This document shows, piece after piece, positions 26,940 to 35,629 of a stretch of DNA of 64,000 nt (positions are counted from its first letter, which is position 1; every line of letters starts with the position of its first letter). Position numbers and translations under genes: made by a program. The DNA lies in NCBI RefSeq assembly GCF_900168005.1, contig NZ_FUYP01000016.1, positions 24,241-88,240 of the forward strand, in the 5' to 3' direction. A model generated the notes under the pieces. The model did not search any database, was not told the DNA's origin, and was given only the letters and a program-made list of their open reading frames with translations. This DNA comes from Sphingopyxis flava (lineage in GTDB: Bacteria > Pseudomonadota > Alphaproteobacteria > Sphingomonadales > Sphingomonadaceae).

Positions 26940-28660
26940 CCGAACACCCCGTGCATGAACCAGCTTAAATCACCGCTCTGCTCGTCGAGCCCATCGCCGC
27001 GCCGGAACAGCCAGAAGCGTTCGCCGGTGTCAGCTTCGACCCGGAAATAATCGCGTACTGCCCACATTTCGCGGGGCCGCCGCCACCATTCGCCATGGAT
27101 GCGCTCAGGGCCATCACCCGCGACGATCCGATAGGTACGGCCGCGCCAGGCAAAGCGGCGCGGCGGATGATCAGGGAGCAAGGCCATCACGCCTTGGAGC
27201 GGCTCGGGACGCGAAAGGATGCGCACAGGGCGCGGCCACGCCGGCCACCCGGGAGGACTGGCGAGCGGCGCCGCGCGCGCGACCGCGCGCTCGGGAACGT
27301 CGCTTTCGACCGAAGCAAGCCGGAACAGCGCCGCTTCGCCCGCCCGCCCGGCGAGCTGGTCGACAAGCGGGGCAAGATCGCGCCCCTGCGCGCGCCCATC
27401 GAGCGCGGCGTCGATCATCGCGGGCGCGAGCGGCTCGACTTCGAGCGCGGCGAGCATCATGGCCTCGATCCCGAGACCCGGCTCGATCCGGTCGATTCGG
27501 AGTCCGAAGAGGCGCCGCAGATGCGCCGCATCGCGCGTCGCACGCGCTGCACCGATGGTGACGCGCTGTTCACCGCGATCGAGCGTCGCGCAGCGTAGCA
27601 GCGCCAAGCGCAGTCCGAGGCCCTGTCGTTCAAGCTCGGCAAGCAGATCGCGCAAGAGATCGTCGATCACCGCGCCGATCGCCTCGGCGGTCCCGATCGG
27701 CTCGAGGAGTTGACGGCGCGCCTCGGGCGTCTCGAAAGGAACGACAGGTGCGAAGGGCTCTGGTGCGAAACCCCGCGCCTGGTCGAGCCGTTCGACCGCG
27801 CCGCGCCCGAGGCGCCGCGCGAGTGGACCGCGCGGCATCGGATAAAGATCGCCGACGCGCTCGAGACCGAAGCGCCGCGCGGCAGCGAGCGCCCCCGGTG
27901 CAAGGCGCAGCGCGGCAAGCGGCAGCGGCGCAAGGGCTTCGGCTTCCTCACCCGCACTGAGCAGCCGGATCGGCGCGCCGCCGAAGCGCGCGAGCGCGTG
28001 CGCGGCCCCCGGCGTTCCAGCGACCGCGATCCTGGCGGTGAAACCGAGGCGGGCGAGGAAGCGGCAAAGCCGCGCCGAAAAGCGCGCCTCGCCGCCGAAG
28101 AGATGCGCGGTTCCGCCAATGTCAAGCCAGAGGCCATCCTCCCCCGCCACCGCCGCACTCGGCGTCCAGTGGCGTGCAGCGTGAAGCGCAAGGCGATCGA
28201 GCCAGGCGCGATCGGCGTCCCGATTGGCATCGCGCACATCAAGATCGGCAACGAGCGCCCGCGCGTGCGCAGCTGCCATGCCGGGGGCGATGCCGAGATC
28301 GAGCGCCGCAGGGCAAGCCGCGGTCACCGTATCGCGCTGTCCGGTCCGCGCGACGAGGATCATCGGCCGCGCGCGCGCCGCGCCCGCGTCTGCGCCGCGC
28401 CAGTCCGGTGCCGCTGCTTCAGATGCCGCGCGAGCCCAGCGCGCGCCGGGGCGCCAGCCACCGCCGCGCGGCACCGGGCAGACGCCTGGCTGATCGTCGC
28501 ACGGAGGGAGATCGAAGCGTGCGGCCGGGGGCCTCAAAACCGGTCTCGGCGCAGGCCGCGCCGCCTCAGGCGACGCGCCCGAGCGCGGGGGATGCCGCTC
28601 CGCCCGTCGCAGCCGCTCGATCGCGAGTTGCGGCAGGAAGAGCGAGGCGACCCTGATCAT
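26936..28660 (-). CDS. imuB: ImuB, Y-family-like polymerase protein
   Basis: ImuB is a catalytically inactive Y-family-like protein that tethers DnaE2 to the beta clamp. 574 residues. The start '[19 protein letters not shown]' is the family signature; a Pro/Arg-rich insertion follows, then '[20 protein letters not shown]', '[14 protein letters not shown]' and '[19 protein letters not shown]'. The C-terminal '[22 protein letters not shown]' is diagnostic of ImuB. The gene overlaps the 3' end of imuA by 95 bases and dnaE2 by 4. Confidence 0.94.
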   Translation of the reverse strand: MIRVASLFLPQLAIERLRRAERHPPRSGASPEAARPAPRPVLRPPAARFDLPPCDDQPGVCPVPRGGGWRPGARWARAASEAAAPDWRGADAGAARARPMILVARTGQRDTVTAACPAALDLGIAPGMAAAHARALVADLDVRDANRDADRAWLDRLALHAARHWTPSAAVAGEDGLWLDIGGTAHLFGGEARFSARLCRFLARLGFTARIAVAGTPGAAHALARFGGAPIRLLSAGEEAEALAPLPLAALRLAPGALAAARRFGLERVGDLYPMPRGPLARRLGRGAVERLDQARGFAPEPFAPVVPFETPEARRQLLEPIGTAEAIGAVIDDLLRDLLAELERQGLGLRLALLRCATLDRGEQRVTIGAARATRDAAHLRRLFGLRIDRIEPGLGIEAMMLAALEVEPLAPAMIDAALDGRAQGRDLAPLVDQLAGRAGEAALFRLASVESDVPERAVARAAPLASPPGWPAWPRPVRILSRPEPLQGVMALLPDHPPRRFAWRGRTYRIVAGDGPERIHGEWWRRPREMWAVRDYFRVEADTGERFWLFRRGDGLDEQSGDLSWFMHGVFG

Positions 28661-29354
28661 CGCACGCCTCCAGTTCGAGAGCGAAAGGCGGTCCGCCGCG
28701 CTGGCGGACGAGCTCGACGTGCCAGCGTCCGCGTCCGATCGCAGGGACCGCGAGGCGCTCTGAGGGCCGCGCTGCGATGCGCCAGCGCGTCATCGCGAGC
28801 GAGGGCGTATCGAGCGGGCAGGCGCCGACGCGGCGATGGCGCCGGTAAAGGAGCATCGGCGTCGCCCCTTCGGCGGCGGCAAGCTGCAACCGCCGCGTTG
28901 CCGTCTGATCGGCCGCCTTCACCTCGGCAACGACGCAGGCGAGCACACCGCCGCGCAGCCCATCCTCGCATATCGCAAGCAGCTCGCGGTCATCGCGCCC
29001 CTCGGCATAGAGGATCCGCTCAGGTCCAAGCCCTGCCTGTTCCAGACCGGGTGCATAAAGGTCGAAGCGCGTGAGCGCCCAGAGCACCGAAAGCCCCCGC
29101 GCGCCCGCGAAGCGGGCGGCGATCCCGGCGGCAAAAAGCGTCGCAGCCGCGTCATCGCCCCAGCTTGCCGTGGCCGCGGCGATTTCGTGGAGTCCCGCGC
29201 CATCGAGCCCGCCACCGCTCAGTCGTTCATCGAGCGGCGCGATGCCGAAAGGCAGCACCGGCCCGCGCGCGGCAGCGACGCGCGCGACCGCTTCGCGCAG
29301 GGCGGCAAGATCCCCGGTGCCGCGCCGGGACTCGAAAGGGGCTGAAATATTCAT
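28566..29354 (-). CDS. imuA: ImuA, SOS mutasome accessory protein
   Basis: A RecA-like accessory protein of the mutasome, 262 residues. Characteristic segments: 'PFGIAPLDERLSGGGLDGAGLHEIA', split at residue 45, 'LWALTRFDLYAPGLEQAGL' and 'RILYAEGRDDRELLAICED'. ATG 29354 is chosen over TTG 29369 because it places the SOS box 17 bases upstream and starts with a normal initiator. It is the first gene of the imuA-imuB-dnaE2 operon. Confidence 0.92.
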   Translation of the reverse strand: MNISAPFESRRGTGDLAALREAVARVAAARGPVLPFGIAPLDERLSGGGLDGAGLHEIAAATASWGDDAAATLFAAGIAARFAGARGLSVLWALTRFDLYAPGLEQAGLGPERILYAEGRDDRELLAICEDGLRGGVLACVVAEVKAADQTATRRLQLAAAEGATPMLLYRRHRRVGACPLDTPSLAMTRWRIAARPSERLAVPAIGRGRWHVELVRQRGGPPFALELEACDDQGRLALPAATRDRAAATGGAASPALGRVA

Positions 29355-29371
29355 AGGGCATCGACTCAAAT

Positions 29372-29386
29372 GTTCCCTATATGTTC
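29372..29386 (+). promoter_or_regulatory. SOS box (LexA site) of imuA operon
   Basis: GTTCCCTATATGTTC is an exact alphaproteobacterial LexA site (GTTC, seven bases, GTTC). It lies 17 bases upstream of the imuA ATG, overlapping the expected promoter, so LexA would block the whole mutasome operon until DNA damage. Confidence 0.9.
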
Positions 29387-29479
29387 CACCGACTCCCCTC
29401 GATCGTCAAGCCGCCTGACACATCGGCTGCGGATCGTTCAGCGCCGCGTCACCTCGGCGCGTGTAAAAAATGAGGTTCG

Positions 29480-30103
29480 ATGCCCATTACCACCGATCTT
29501 TCCTGGAACGCGCTCGTGCTTTATGCTGCAGGCGCCGCACTCATTCTCCTCCTTCTCTTTCAAATCCCCTATGTCGGACGCCTCCTCCGAACGCTCCTTT
29601 CCTTCGCCTTCCTCGCTCTCGCCCTCTTGCTCCTCTTCCAACAGGCGCCCTTCGATCCTCTTCTCTCGCGCGCCGCGGCAGCGCTTGGCCGCGATCGGCA
29701 GGAGGTGGTGGGAGGCGAAGTGCGCATCCCGATGAGCCGCGACGGGCATTTCTGGGCCGAAACGCGCATCAACGGCATCAAGCGGCGCATGCTGATCGAC
29801 AGCGGCGCAACAATCACCGCGCTCTCGCAAGGAACTGCGAAGGCGGCCGGCGTCGAACCCGCCGCGTCACTCGTCCCGATTCTCCTCCAGACTGCGAATG
29901 GAACGGTACGCGCCGATGCGGGCGAGATCGCACAGCTCGAGGTGGGCGGGATTGCAGCACAGCAGCTCAAGACGGTGATCTCGCCCGGGCTCGGCGACAC
30001 CGATATTTTGGGCATGAATTTTCTCTCGGCGCTCGAATCGTGGCGGGTCGAAGGCCGGACGCTGATTCTCGTGGCCAAAGCCGGCCGTCAAATGCCGAGC
30101 TGA
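29480..30103 (+). CDS. retropepsin-like aspartic protease, TIGR02281 type
   Basis: A membrane-anchored clan AA aspartic protease of 207 residues. There are two N-terminal hydrophobic segments (about residues 10-28 and 31-52), then the protease domain with 'MSRDGHFWAETRINGIKRRM' and the catalytic 'LIDSGATITALS' (Asp in DSGAT) and 'DILGMNFLSAL'. It works as a dimer in the periplasm by analogy; substrates are unknown. It is divergent from the imu operon. The ATG has a GAGG-type RBS. Confidence 0.88.
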   Translation: MPITTDLSWNALVLYAAGAALILLLLFQIPYVGRLLRTLLSFAFLALALLLLFQQAPFDPLLSRAAAALGRDRQEVVGGEVRIPMSRDGHFWAETRINGIKRRMLIDSGATITALSQGTAKAAGVEPAASLVPILLQTANGTVRADAGEIAQLEVGGIAAQQLKTVISPGLGDTDILGMNFLSALESWRVEGRTLILVAKAGRQMPS

Positions 30104-30250
30104 TCGCCTAGTCCGTGCGCCGCGGCGATGTCGATCGAACGATCGAGGGCCGCGGGCACGGTGGGCACTCATGGCGGCAATCGATCCGTCGATCTTTCGC
30201 CTCGCCTGAGCAACCGTATAACCCGGCAGCCTTGCATTTGTTCCGCCCGC

Positions 30251-30709
30251 TCAGCGCCGGTCCAAAAGCGCGAGCGTCTCCTTATCGCGCTCGCCATCGA
30301 ACCAGCGATCAAGCGCGGCCCCGACCAGCGGATCCCCGCTCGCCGCCTCGAACAGGGTGAGCGACGAACGAAGCTTCATGGCATCGACGGCGCCGAATAG
30401 CCCAATGGGATCGCTGTCGCCGAGACCCGCGAGCGCCGCGACGCAGGCGGCATAGCGTTTGCCAAGAAGAGGGTGCGCCAGATACGCCTCTGCTTCGGCG
30501 CGATCGGCAATCCCGTAGCGCTTCGCCATTGCGCTGTTGCCGAGCCCGGCAAGCTGCGGAAAAATGAACCACATCCAGTGCGAGCGCTTGGCACCGCACC
30601 GGATCTCGGCGAGCGCCTGCTCATAGACGCCCTCCTGCGCCGCGACAAAGCGCCCGAGCCTTCTCCCCCGCTCAAAGGGCAAGGCGTCCTTGCGCGGGCG
30701 GCTTGCCAT
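30251..30709 (-). CDS. DUF1810 family protein
   Basis: A 152-residue protein from ATG 30709 ('MASRPRKDALPFERGRRLG'). The core 'RFVAAQEGVYEQALAEIRCG', 'KRSHWMWFIFPQLAGLG', 'YGIADRAEAEAYLAHPLLG' and 'LRSSLTLFE' is the DUF1810 signature. These proteins resemble calpastatin-like small cytosolic proteins of unknown role. The start overlaps the end of the upstream SRAP gene by 38 bases, so the two are probably co-transcribed under the SOS box at 31327. Confidence 0.88.
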   Translation of the reverse strand: MASRPRKDALPFERGRRLGRFVAAQEGVYEQALAEIRCGAKRSHWMWFIFPQLAGLGNSAMAKRYGIADRAEAEAYLAHPLLGKRYAACVAALAGLGDSDPIGLFGAVDAMKLRSSLTLFEAASGDPLVGAALDRWFDGERDKETLALLDRR

Positions 30710-31292
30710 AAACCTGCCGGACCTCAAGACTCCCCGCGGGGAGCCATGCCAGCATTTTTTCTGCGGGTACTGCAGGATCGAGCCAGTCGGCCCAGCTCTC
30801 GGGCGCGAGCGGGATAATCTGCCGGTGATGATAGGGCGCAATATCGGGCCCGGCATCCATCGTCAGCAGGGTGAAGGCCTCGCCCTCCTCATAGCCGCGC
30901 CAGATGCCTGCCATCGCGAACCAGCGCCGGCCCTTCATGGTGAAAAGCCATTTGTCGAGGCGCTTCTGCCCGGGGTCGGCAGGATCGGTGAATTCATAAA
31001 AGCCATCGCACAGAACGAGGCAGCGGTGCGAGGCGAAGCTCCGCTTTTCCGACCGGAAATTATAGACCGGCGCGCCCCTGGGGCCGGGCCAGCTCCAGCG
31101 CCGGTTGACAAGCTCGCCGTGCGCGCGTCCCTTGTCCGAGCTGCGCACGATCGGCGCGATATCGGTGATCCTGATATCCTCGCGCGCCGGGACATTGGGT
31201 AGCCCTTCGGGCGTCTCGAGCCTGATTTGCAGATCCTCGAAATCTTCAGCGATCGACGCGATGTCGACCTCGAGACGATAGTCATTGCACAT
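30672..31292 (-). CDS. SRAP-domain protein (YedK/HMCES family)
   Basis: HMCES/YedK proteins crosslink covalently to abasic sites in single-stranded DNA through Cys2, protecting them during replication. The start ATG 31292 gives 'MCNDYRLEVD', placing the essential Cys at position 2. Other catalytic elements: 'CDGFYEF' (Glu) and 'PYHHRQ' (His). 206 residues, family length. It is divergent from a second SRAP-like gene, and the 54-base gap between them contains a perfect SOS box, so damage induction is likely. Confidence 0.92.
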   Translation of the reverse strand: MCNDYRLEVDIASIAEDFEDLQIRLETPEGLPNVPAREDIRITDIAPIVRSSDKGRAHGELVNRRWSWPGPRGAPVYNFRSEKRSFASHRCLVLCDGFYEFTDPADPGQKRLDKWLFTMKGRRWFAMAGIWRGYEEGEAFTLLTMDAGPDIAPYHHRQIIPLAPESWADWLDPAVPAEKMLAWLPAGSLEVRQVYGKPPAQGRLAL

Positions 31293-31326
31293 GACTGGGC
31301 GTCCCCAATTGTTGCGGTGCGCCCAT

Positions 31327-31341
31327 GTTCTTGCTATGTTC
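31327..31341 (+). promoter_or_regulatory. SOS box between divergent SRAP genes
   Basis: GTTCTTGCTATGTTC is a perfect GTTC-N7-GTTC LexA site. It lies in the 54-base space between the minus-strand SRAP gene (start 31292) and the plus-strand SRAP-like gene (start 31347), so one LexA dimer could control both. The box ends 5 bases before the plus-strand ATG, leaving almost no leader. Confidence 0.85.
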
Positions 31342-31346
31342 CAGTA

Positions 31347-31859
31347 ATGACAACTGTGCCAACGCCTTTCGATCCCGATAATGCGAGCACCTTCGAGCGG
31401 GCGCTCGTGCGCCGCAATCCAGAAAATAGATCCGAAATTGAAATGGTCAAAGCGGTCTGGGGTTCCGATCCCCGCTTTGCGGACGGCGTCGCTTATCGCT
31501 TCTTGCGCAGCGAAGCACGCGCCTTGCCCCCACGGCGCTGCCTCATCCCCGCGAGCGAATTCCGAATGGGATCGGGCGATCGTCGCTACCGGGCGAGCCT
31601 CGACAGCGGCAATTTCTTCTATCTTGCCGCGATCTGGGATCCGCCGCTTGCCGGCTGGCCCCTCTCTTACCGCATTCTCACCATGCCCGCCGGGGCCGAC
31701 GTCCTTCCCTATCAGTCGCGCCACGGCGTCGTCATCCAGCGACGCGATGTGATGCACTGGCTCGACGGCACGCTACCAGGCGATATCCTCTTCGCCGAGC
31801 CACCGCGCCACAGCTTTTTTGTCGAGCGCGTGCCCGCGCCATGCGCCTTGCCGCTCTAA
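31347..31859 (+). CDS. divergent SRAP-like protein lacking catalytic Cys2
   Basis: A 170-residue protein recognisably of SRAP type: 'LPPRRCLIPASEF', 'FFYLAAIWDPP', 'YRILTMPAGADVLPYQSRHG' and 'DVMHWLDG' track the SRAP strands. It starts MTTVPTPFD, so there is no Cys2. The 'HHR' catalytic position reads 'QSR', and the N-terminal third is shorter than in YedK. It is therefore probably unable to make the thiazolidine crosslink. It may be a regulator, DNA-binding paralogue or decaying copy. ATG 31347 immediately follows the SOS box. Confidence 0.75.
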   Translation: MTTVPTPFDPDNASTFERALVRRNPENRSEIEMVKAVWGSDPRFADGVAYRFLRSEARALPPRRCLIPASEFRMGSGDRRYRASLDSGNFFYLAAIWDPPLAGWPLSYRILTMPAGADVLPYQSRHGVVIQRRDVMHWLDGTLPGDILFAEPPRHSFFVERVPAPCALPL

Positions 31860-31962
31860 ACCAAAAGGCGCGCACCTGGGGGATGCAGGCGAGAGATTTC
31901 GCCTCGGCGCCCCTCTTTTCCCTGCTGTTGAGACAAGGTCCGGGCTGATCGGGCGAGTCGCC

Positions 31963-32145
31963 TCAGCGATCCTTCAGATACGCGCGGACCTTGTCCGCCG
32001 AGCTACCCACGGCATCCACCGCTTCGCGAAGTTCCTGCTCGCTTACGCCCAGCGCCTGCGTCCAGTCGCGCACTTCATAATCTTCGCTGAGGCTGATCCG
32101 GTCGCGGTCGGGAGAACCGACATTCCTCCTGTCGTCGCTTGCCAT
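31963..32145 (-). CDS. DUF3606 small protein
   Basis: A 60-residue protein from ATG 32145 ('MASDDRRNVGSPDRDRISL') with the DUF3606 pattern 'YEVRDWTQALGVSEQELREA' and 'VDAVGSSADKVRAYL'. The family is small, acidic and widespread in alphaproteobacteria, with a proposed but unproven stress link. RBS AAGGAGATGG precedes the start. The longer upstream frame is not coding-like. Confidence 0.85.
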   Translation of the reverse strand: MASDDRRNVGSPDRDRISLSEDYEVRDWTQALGVSEQELREAVDAVGSSADKVRAYLKDR

Positions 32146-32288
32146 TGTCCATCTCCTTGCGGAAGGTAACGCCCCGCGCATTCGCAGGTTGCGCGCGCGG
32201 ACATATGGCCCGCGGAACAAAAGGCGCCGATGGGTGGTCTTCGGACCATGACCTTCAACGCCCCGCCCGCACAGGATTGTCCGGCCTC

Positions 32289-33092
32289 ATGAAGATCGCC
32301 ACCTACAATGTGAACGGCATTGGCGGGCGTCTTCCTGTTCTGCTGCGATGGCTCGCGCTCGCCAAGCCCGACATCCTTTGCCTGCAGGAGCTGAAGGCAC
32401 CGCAGGAGAAATTTCCGGAGAATGCGATCCGAGATGCAGGTTATGACGTCATCTGGCACGGCGAGAGCCGCTGGAACGGCGTTGCGATACTGAGCCGGGT
32501 CGGCGATATTCACGAGACGCGCCGCGGCCTGCCCGGCGATCCGGCCGATGAACAAAGCCGCTATATCGAGGCCGCGGTCGGCGGGATCCTCATTGCCTGC
32601 ATCTATCTTCCCAACGGCAATCCCTGGCCGGGTCAAAAGTTCGAATACAAGCTGAAGTGGATGGCCCGCCTCGATGCCCATCTAAAGGCGCTCTTCGATC
32701 TCGAGGCGCCCGTGATTGTGTGCGGCGATTATAACGTCATTCCCGCCGATCTCGACGTCTACAAGCCCGAAAACTGGACGAAGGACGCGCTGTTTGCTCC
32801 CGAAGCAAGAGCCGCCTATCAAGGCTATCTGGACCAGGGTTGGACCGACGCGATCCGTACTCTCCATCCGGGCGCACGCATCTACAGCTTCTGGGCCTAT
32901 TGGCGCCGCTCGTTCGAACGCGGCGCCGGGATCCGCATCGACCACCTTCTGCTCAACACGGCAGCCAGGAAACGGCTCAGCGCCGCAGGCGTAGACACGC
33001 GGCCGCGCGGCTGGGAGAGGTCGAGCGACCATGCGCCGGCCTGGATCGAACTGGCCGACAGGCCGGTGCGGGGCCGAAAGGCAAGGCCATGA
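32289..33092 (+). CDS. xth: exodeoxyribonuclease III (AP endonuclease)
   Basis: A Mg-dependent AP endonuclease/3'-exonuclease of base excision repair, 267 residues from ATG 32289. Catalytic landmarks in order: 'IATYNVNGI' (Asn), 'LCLQELKA' (Glu), 'YLPNGNP' (Tyr/Asn), 'VCGDYNVIP' (Asp-x-Asn), 'RIDHLLL' (Asp) and 'RSSDHAPAWIEL' (Asp-His). All present. It overlaps the next gene by ATGA. Confidence 0.94.
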   Translation: MKIATYNVNGIGGRLPVLLRWLALAKPDILCLQELKAPQEKFPENAIRDAGYDVIWHGESRWNGVAILSRVGDIHETRRGLPGDPADEQSRYIEAAVGGILIACIYLPNGNPWPGQKFEYKLKWMARLDAHLKALFDLEAPVIVCGDYNVIPADLDVYKPENWTKDALFAPEARAAYQGYLDQGWTDAIRTLHPGARIYSFWAYWRRSFERGAGIRIDHLLLNTAARKRLSAAGVDTRPRGWERSSDHAPAWIELADRPVRGRKARP

Positions 33093-33466
33093 GCGGCGTG
33101 ACCACCGGCTGGAAGCTTCCCGAACGAGACCGCGAGGCGCTGCTGAAGCGCTTTCCTCCGCGCTACGCAGCGCTTGTGGCCGACCATGTCACACTGCGCT
33201 TCGGGGCGGATGAAGAGGCGTCGCTCCCCGACGATCGATGCGGCGAGGTCGTGGGCCGGAGCGACGATGGCGAAGGCGTCGAAGCGCTGGTCGTGCGCAT
33301 TGCCGGGAAGACCGACCGCGGCGATGGCAGCCATTATCACATCAGCTGGTCGCTTGGCCCGGGACGGCGGGCGAAAGAAAGCAACGATGTGATCGCGGCG
33401 CGAGGCTGGTCCGAGATTGAGCCGCCCATCGCGATCGCGCTTGAACCTGCGCGCTGGAGGAATTGA
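33089..33466 (+). CDS. 2H-phosphoesterase-like protein coupled to exonuclease III
   Basis: A 125-residue protein starting MSGVTTGWKLPERDR. Two motifs of the 2H phosphoesterase type (H-x-T/S-hydrophobic) are visible: 'DHVTLRFG' near residue 33 and 'YHISWSLG' near residue 89. 2H enzymes open 2',3'-cyclic phosphates or related RNA/nucleotide linkages. The assignment rests on these motifs and size only. The ATGA overlap with the xth stop means the two are translated together, hinting at a nucleic-acid end-processing role. Confidence 0.6.
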   Translation: MSGVTTGWKLPERDREALLKRFPPRYAALVADHVTLRFGADEEASLPDDRCGEVVGRSDDGEGVEALVVRIAGKTDRGDGSHYHISWSLGPGRRAKESNDVIAARGWSEIEPPIAIALEPARWRN

Positions 33467-33549
33467 TGATCCTCTTTGACAGGCGCGGTGGCGGTTCGAT
33501 GCTGCCTCGCCGGGGCGGCCGTCTCGTTTGCGAAGCCTCCCGCCCTCAT

Positions 33550-34128
33550 TCAGCTGGCGCGCCACGCGCGCATCGCGCGCTCATAGGCGTCTCGCGCGGC
33601 CTTGACGCGCGCCTCGAGCCGCTCGCGCTCGCGGGTCTGGGCCGCCTCGAGCCTGCGCCGCGCCCGGTCGAGTTCCGCTTGTTGTTTCGTGAGCGTCGCC
33701 CGCTCTTCAGCGTGGCGCCGTTCGGCAGCGGCGCGGGCCTCTTCGGCGCGGTCGAGCGATGTACGCTTCGGGCGCGGCTTCGACTTGACACGCGGGACTT
33801 TTGGCTTTGAGGGCCTTGCGCGCCGAGGCGCTTTCGCCGCCTCCTCATCCTTGGCACCCGACCTTGATCCATCCCGCTGCGACGCCTTGGGGAGCGCGGC
33901 AAGATGCTCTGCCATCGTGCCGCGAGTCCGCTTTATCACCTCGCCAGGGCGGGCAAGCGCTTCACGCATCAACTCGGGATTGTCGACGCGTTCGGCAGCT
34001 CCAACCGCGAACAAATTGCTCTCGCTCCCCCAGGCTTCGAGTGCGGCCTTCTGGCTCGGCGCCGCAACATAGGCATCGTGAAAGCCGATAGCGGTGCGGA
34101 AGAGCTTGAGCTTCGGCTGCCGCGGCAC
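33550..34128 (-). CDS. hypothetical basic coiled-coil protein, 192 aa
   Basis: The N-terminal third (to residue 70) is a compact, conserved-looking region ('KLFRTAIGFHDAYVAAPSQK', 'ALEAWGSESNLFAVGAAE', 'ALARPGEVIKR'). The middle is Lys/Arg/Pro-rich ('RPSKPKVPRVKSKPRPKRT') and the last 75 residues form a long charged helix rich in Arg/Glu/Ala heptads. Similar proteins in sphingomonads are annotated only as hypothetical or TolA-like because of the coiled coil. DNA binding is possible from charge but unproven. Confidence 0.7.
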   Translation of the reverse strand: MPRQPKLKLFRTAIGFHDAYVAAPSQKAALEAWGSESNLFAVGAAERVDNPELMREALARPGEVIKRTRGTMAEHLAALPKASQRDGSRSGAKDEEAAKAPRRARPSKPKVPRVKSKPRPKRTSLDRAEEARAAAERRHAEERATLTKQQAELDRARRRLEAAQTRERERLEARVKAARDAYERAMRAWRAS

Positions 34129-34343
34129 GTCCCGTTTCGCCGATTAGAGGGGTTGCGAGCGCGGCGCGCCCGGGCGCTGCAATTCGCCGCGTCCGTCTCC
34201 TGCCCCGCGCGCATCGCGGCGACCGCCGCACGGAAAGACGCTATCGAAGAGACGCTTGGGGATTCCAGCCAACAGCGGCGGATGATGCTGAATGCTACGC
34301 CTGTCGCCACACTTGCCGCCAATCATATGATTGCTCTGCCTTG

Positions 34344-34682
34344 TCAGGGGCGCAGTCCCTCGCGCCTTTCAGCTTCCGCCACCTTGCTTTCAAACCACCG
34401 ATTGGCGGCTACCTCGCCATCACGCTTCACGCGGCGATCCAGTTCCGGTTTCAGCGCAATGAGCGCGCGCCGCGCTTCGGGACTGAGCGCCATCAACCGC
34501 TTGTGGCCAAGCCCATTCGCATCGGGCGCGGGCTTTCGCTTGTCGTCGGCGCTCCGATCCCGGTGGCGCATGACCTGGCTGTGATTATAGGCACCTACGC
34601 CGTCGATGATGGGAACGTCCTGCGCTGCGGCAGACGTCGCGCCGACCAAAAGGCTCAGCCCGAGGATGAAGCGGATCCGCAT
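34344..34682 (-). CDS. secreted hypothetical protein, 112 aa
   Basis: ATG 34682 gives a clean signal peptide ('MRIRFILGLSLLVGATSAAAQ', cleavage after AAA near residue 20). The mature part is charged ('NHSQVMRHRDRSADDKRKPA', 'GHKRLMALSPEARRALIALK') with no cysteines or known motif. It is likely periplasmic. It stands alone, divergent from the sigma-factor gene at 35051. Confidence 0.7.
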   Translation of the reverse strand: MRIRFILGLSLLVGATSAAAQDVPIIDGVGAYNHSQVMRHRDRSADDKRKPAPDANGLGHKRLMALSPEARRALIALKPELDRRVKRDGEVAANRWFESKVAEAERREGLRP

Positions 34683-35050
34683 GCTGTTTCTCCAGTCAAG
34701 CCACTGTGACCCGCCATTCATGAGCTGAGCAACGGCCGTGCGGCGACACGGGGCAAACCGAAGTTCAATTCCGCAAAGCGCGTGTTGAGACACAACAATC
34801 CTCAATTTGGTTCTAATTCCGCTCTTCCCCTTGCCCTCGCGCCCGCGTTCGCTATCCTCAAGGGGCATCGGGCGAACAGGCACGATGCCGGGCGTGAGAA
34901 CCCGTCTTGGCCGTTTTGATTTTCCATCCTGTCCGGGTGGCCGCCGCGCATGTCCAAGCCTACGGGCCAAAGGCGGCGGCGCTTGTTCGCTAAGCAAGTT
35001 CTCAACGCCCGGCAGGGCTGTCTTTCCGTCCGAACGGGAAGGCAGCGGGC
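34683..35050. other. intergenic region upstream of ECF sigma gene
   Basis: A 368-base gap between divergent genes: start of the secreted protein (leftward) and start of the ECF sigma factor (rightward). It should hold both promoters. I see no strong inverted repeat; an AT-richer segment lies at about 34790-34820. Confidence 0.4.
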
Positions 35051-35629
35051 ATGGATTTTGAGGAGCAGCAGAGCGGGCGCGGCGTTACGGAACGTGACGC
35101 TATTCCATCCGAGACGTGCCAGAGCTTGGCAGTCTGCGCCGGCGTGGAAGCCGCCTACAAAGCGCATGGGCCCGAACTTGCGCGCTACATCCGGCGGCGC
35201 GTTCAGCCGCAGGATGTTGGCGACCTGGTGCAGGAATGCTTTCGCCGTTTTGCCCAGCGCCGCCGCGCGGCGACGGGGTTGATTGACCGGCCCGCAGCCT
35301 ATCTCGTCCAGACCGCCCGCAACCTTCTCGCCGAAAATGCCCGTACCGATGCGCGCCGCTTGCAGGCAGGTCACAGCCCTTTTGAGGACGAAGCCCACGC
35401 CGGCCCCGACCCGCATGCGGCGCTGGAGGCACGCGATGCCATTCGACGTCTGGAAGAGGTGATCGCCCGGCTTAAGCCCAGGACAAGAGCCATATTCTTG
35501 ATGCATCGAATCGAAGGGCTGAGCTATGACGAGATCGCAGCCGCGCAGGGGATGAGTGTGAAGGGCGTGGAAAAACAGATGGCAAAGGCGCTCGGCGCGA
35601 TCCGCCGCTCGCGGCAGGGCCCCCGATGA
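35051..35629 (+). CDS. FecI-like ECF sigma factor of the lasso locus
   Basis: An extracytoplasmic-function sigma factor of 192 residues. Region 2 reads 'ELARYIRRRVQPQDVGDLVQ', then 'ECFRRFAQ'; region 4 reads 'LKPRTRAIFLMHRIEGLSYD', 'EIAAAQGMSVKGVEKQMAKA'. The 3' end overlaps fecR by ATGA, the usual FecI-FecR pairing. In proteobacterial lasso clusters FecI/FecR plus an STN-type TonB receptor form the cell-surface signalling set. Here it heads the rightward series fecI-fecR-receptor-isopeptidase-receptor-isopeptidase. Confidence 0.9.
   Translation: MDFEEQQSGRGVTERDAIPSETCQSLAVCAGVEAAYKAHGPELARYIRRRVQPQDVGDLVQECFRRFAQRRRAATGLIDRPAAYLVQTARNLLAENARTDARRLQAGHSPFEDEAHAGPDPHAALEARDAIRRLEEVIARLKPRTRAIFLMHRIEGLSYDEIAAAQGMSVKGVEKQMAKALGAIRRSRQGPR

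Noticed and set aside
24471..27050. 859-codon plus-strand frame opposite dnaE2
   Set aside because: Antisense shadow of a clearly functional polymerase gene; translation rich in His/Arg/Asp with no domain.
33463..33810. Plus-strand frame overlapping the 2H-like gene stop by ATGA
   Set aside because: Although coupled-looking, its translation is antisense to the coiled-coil protein gene and has no coding character.
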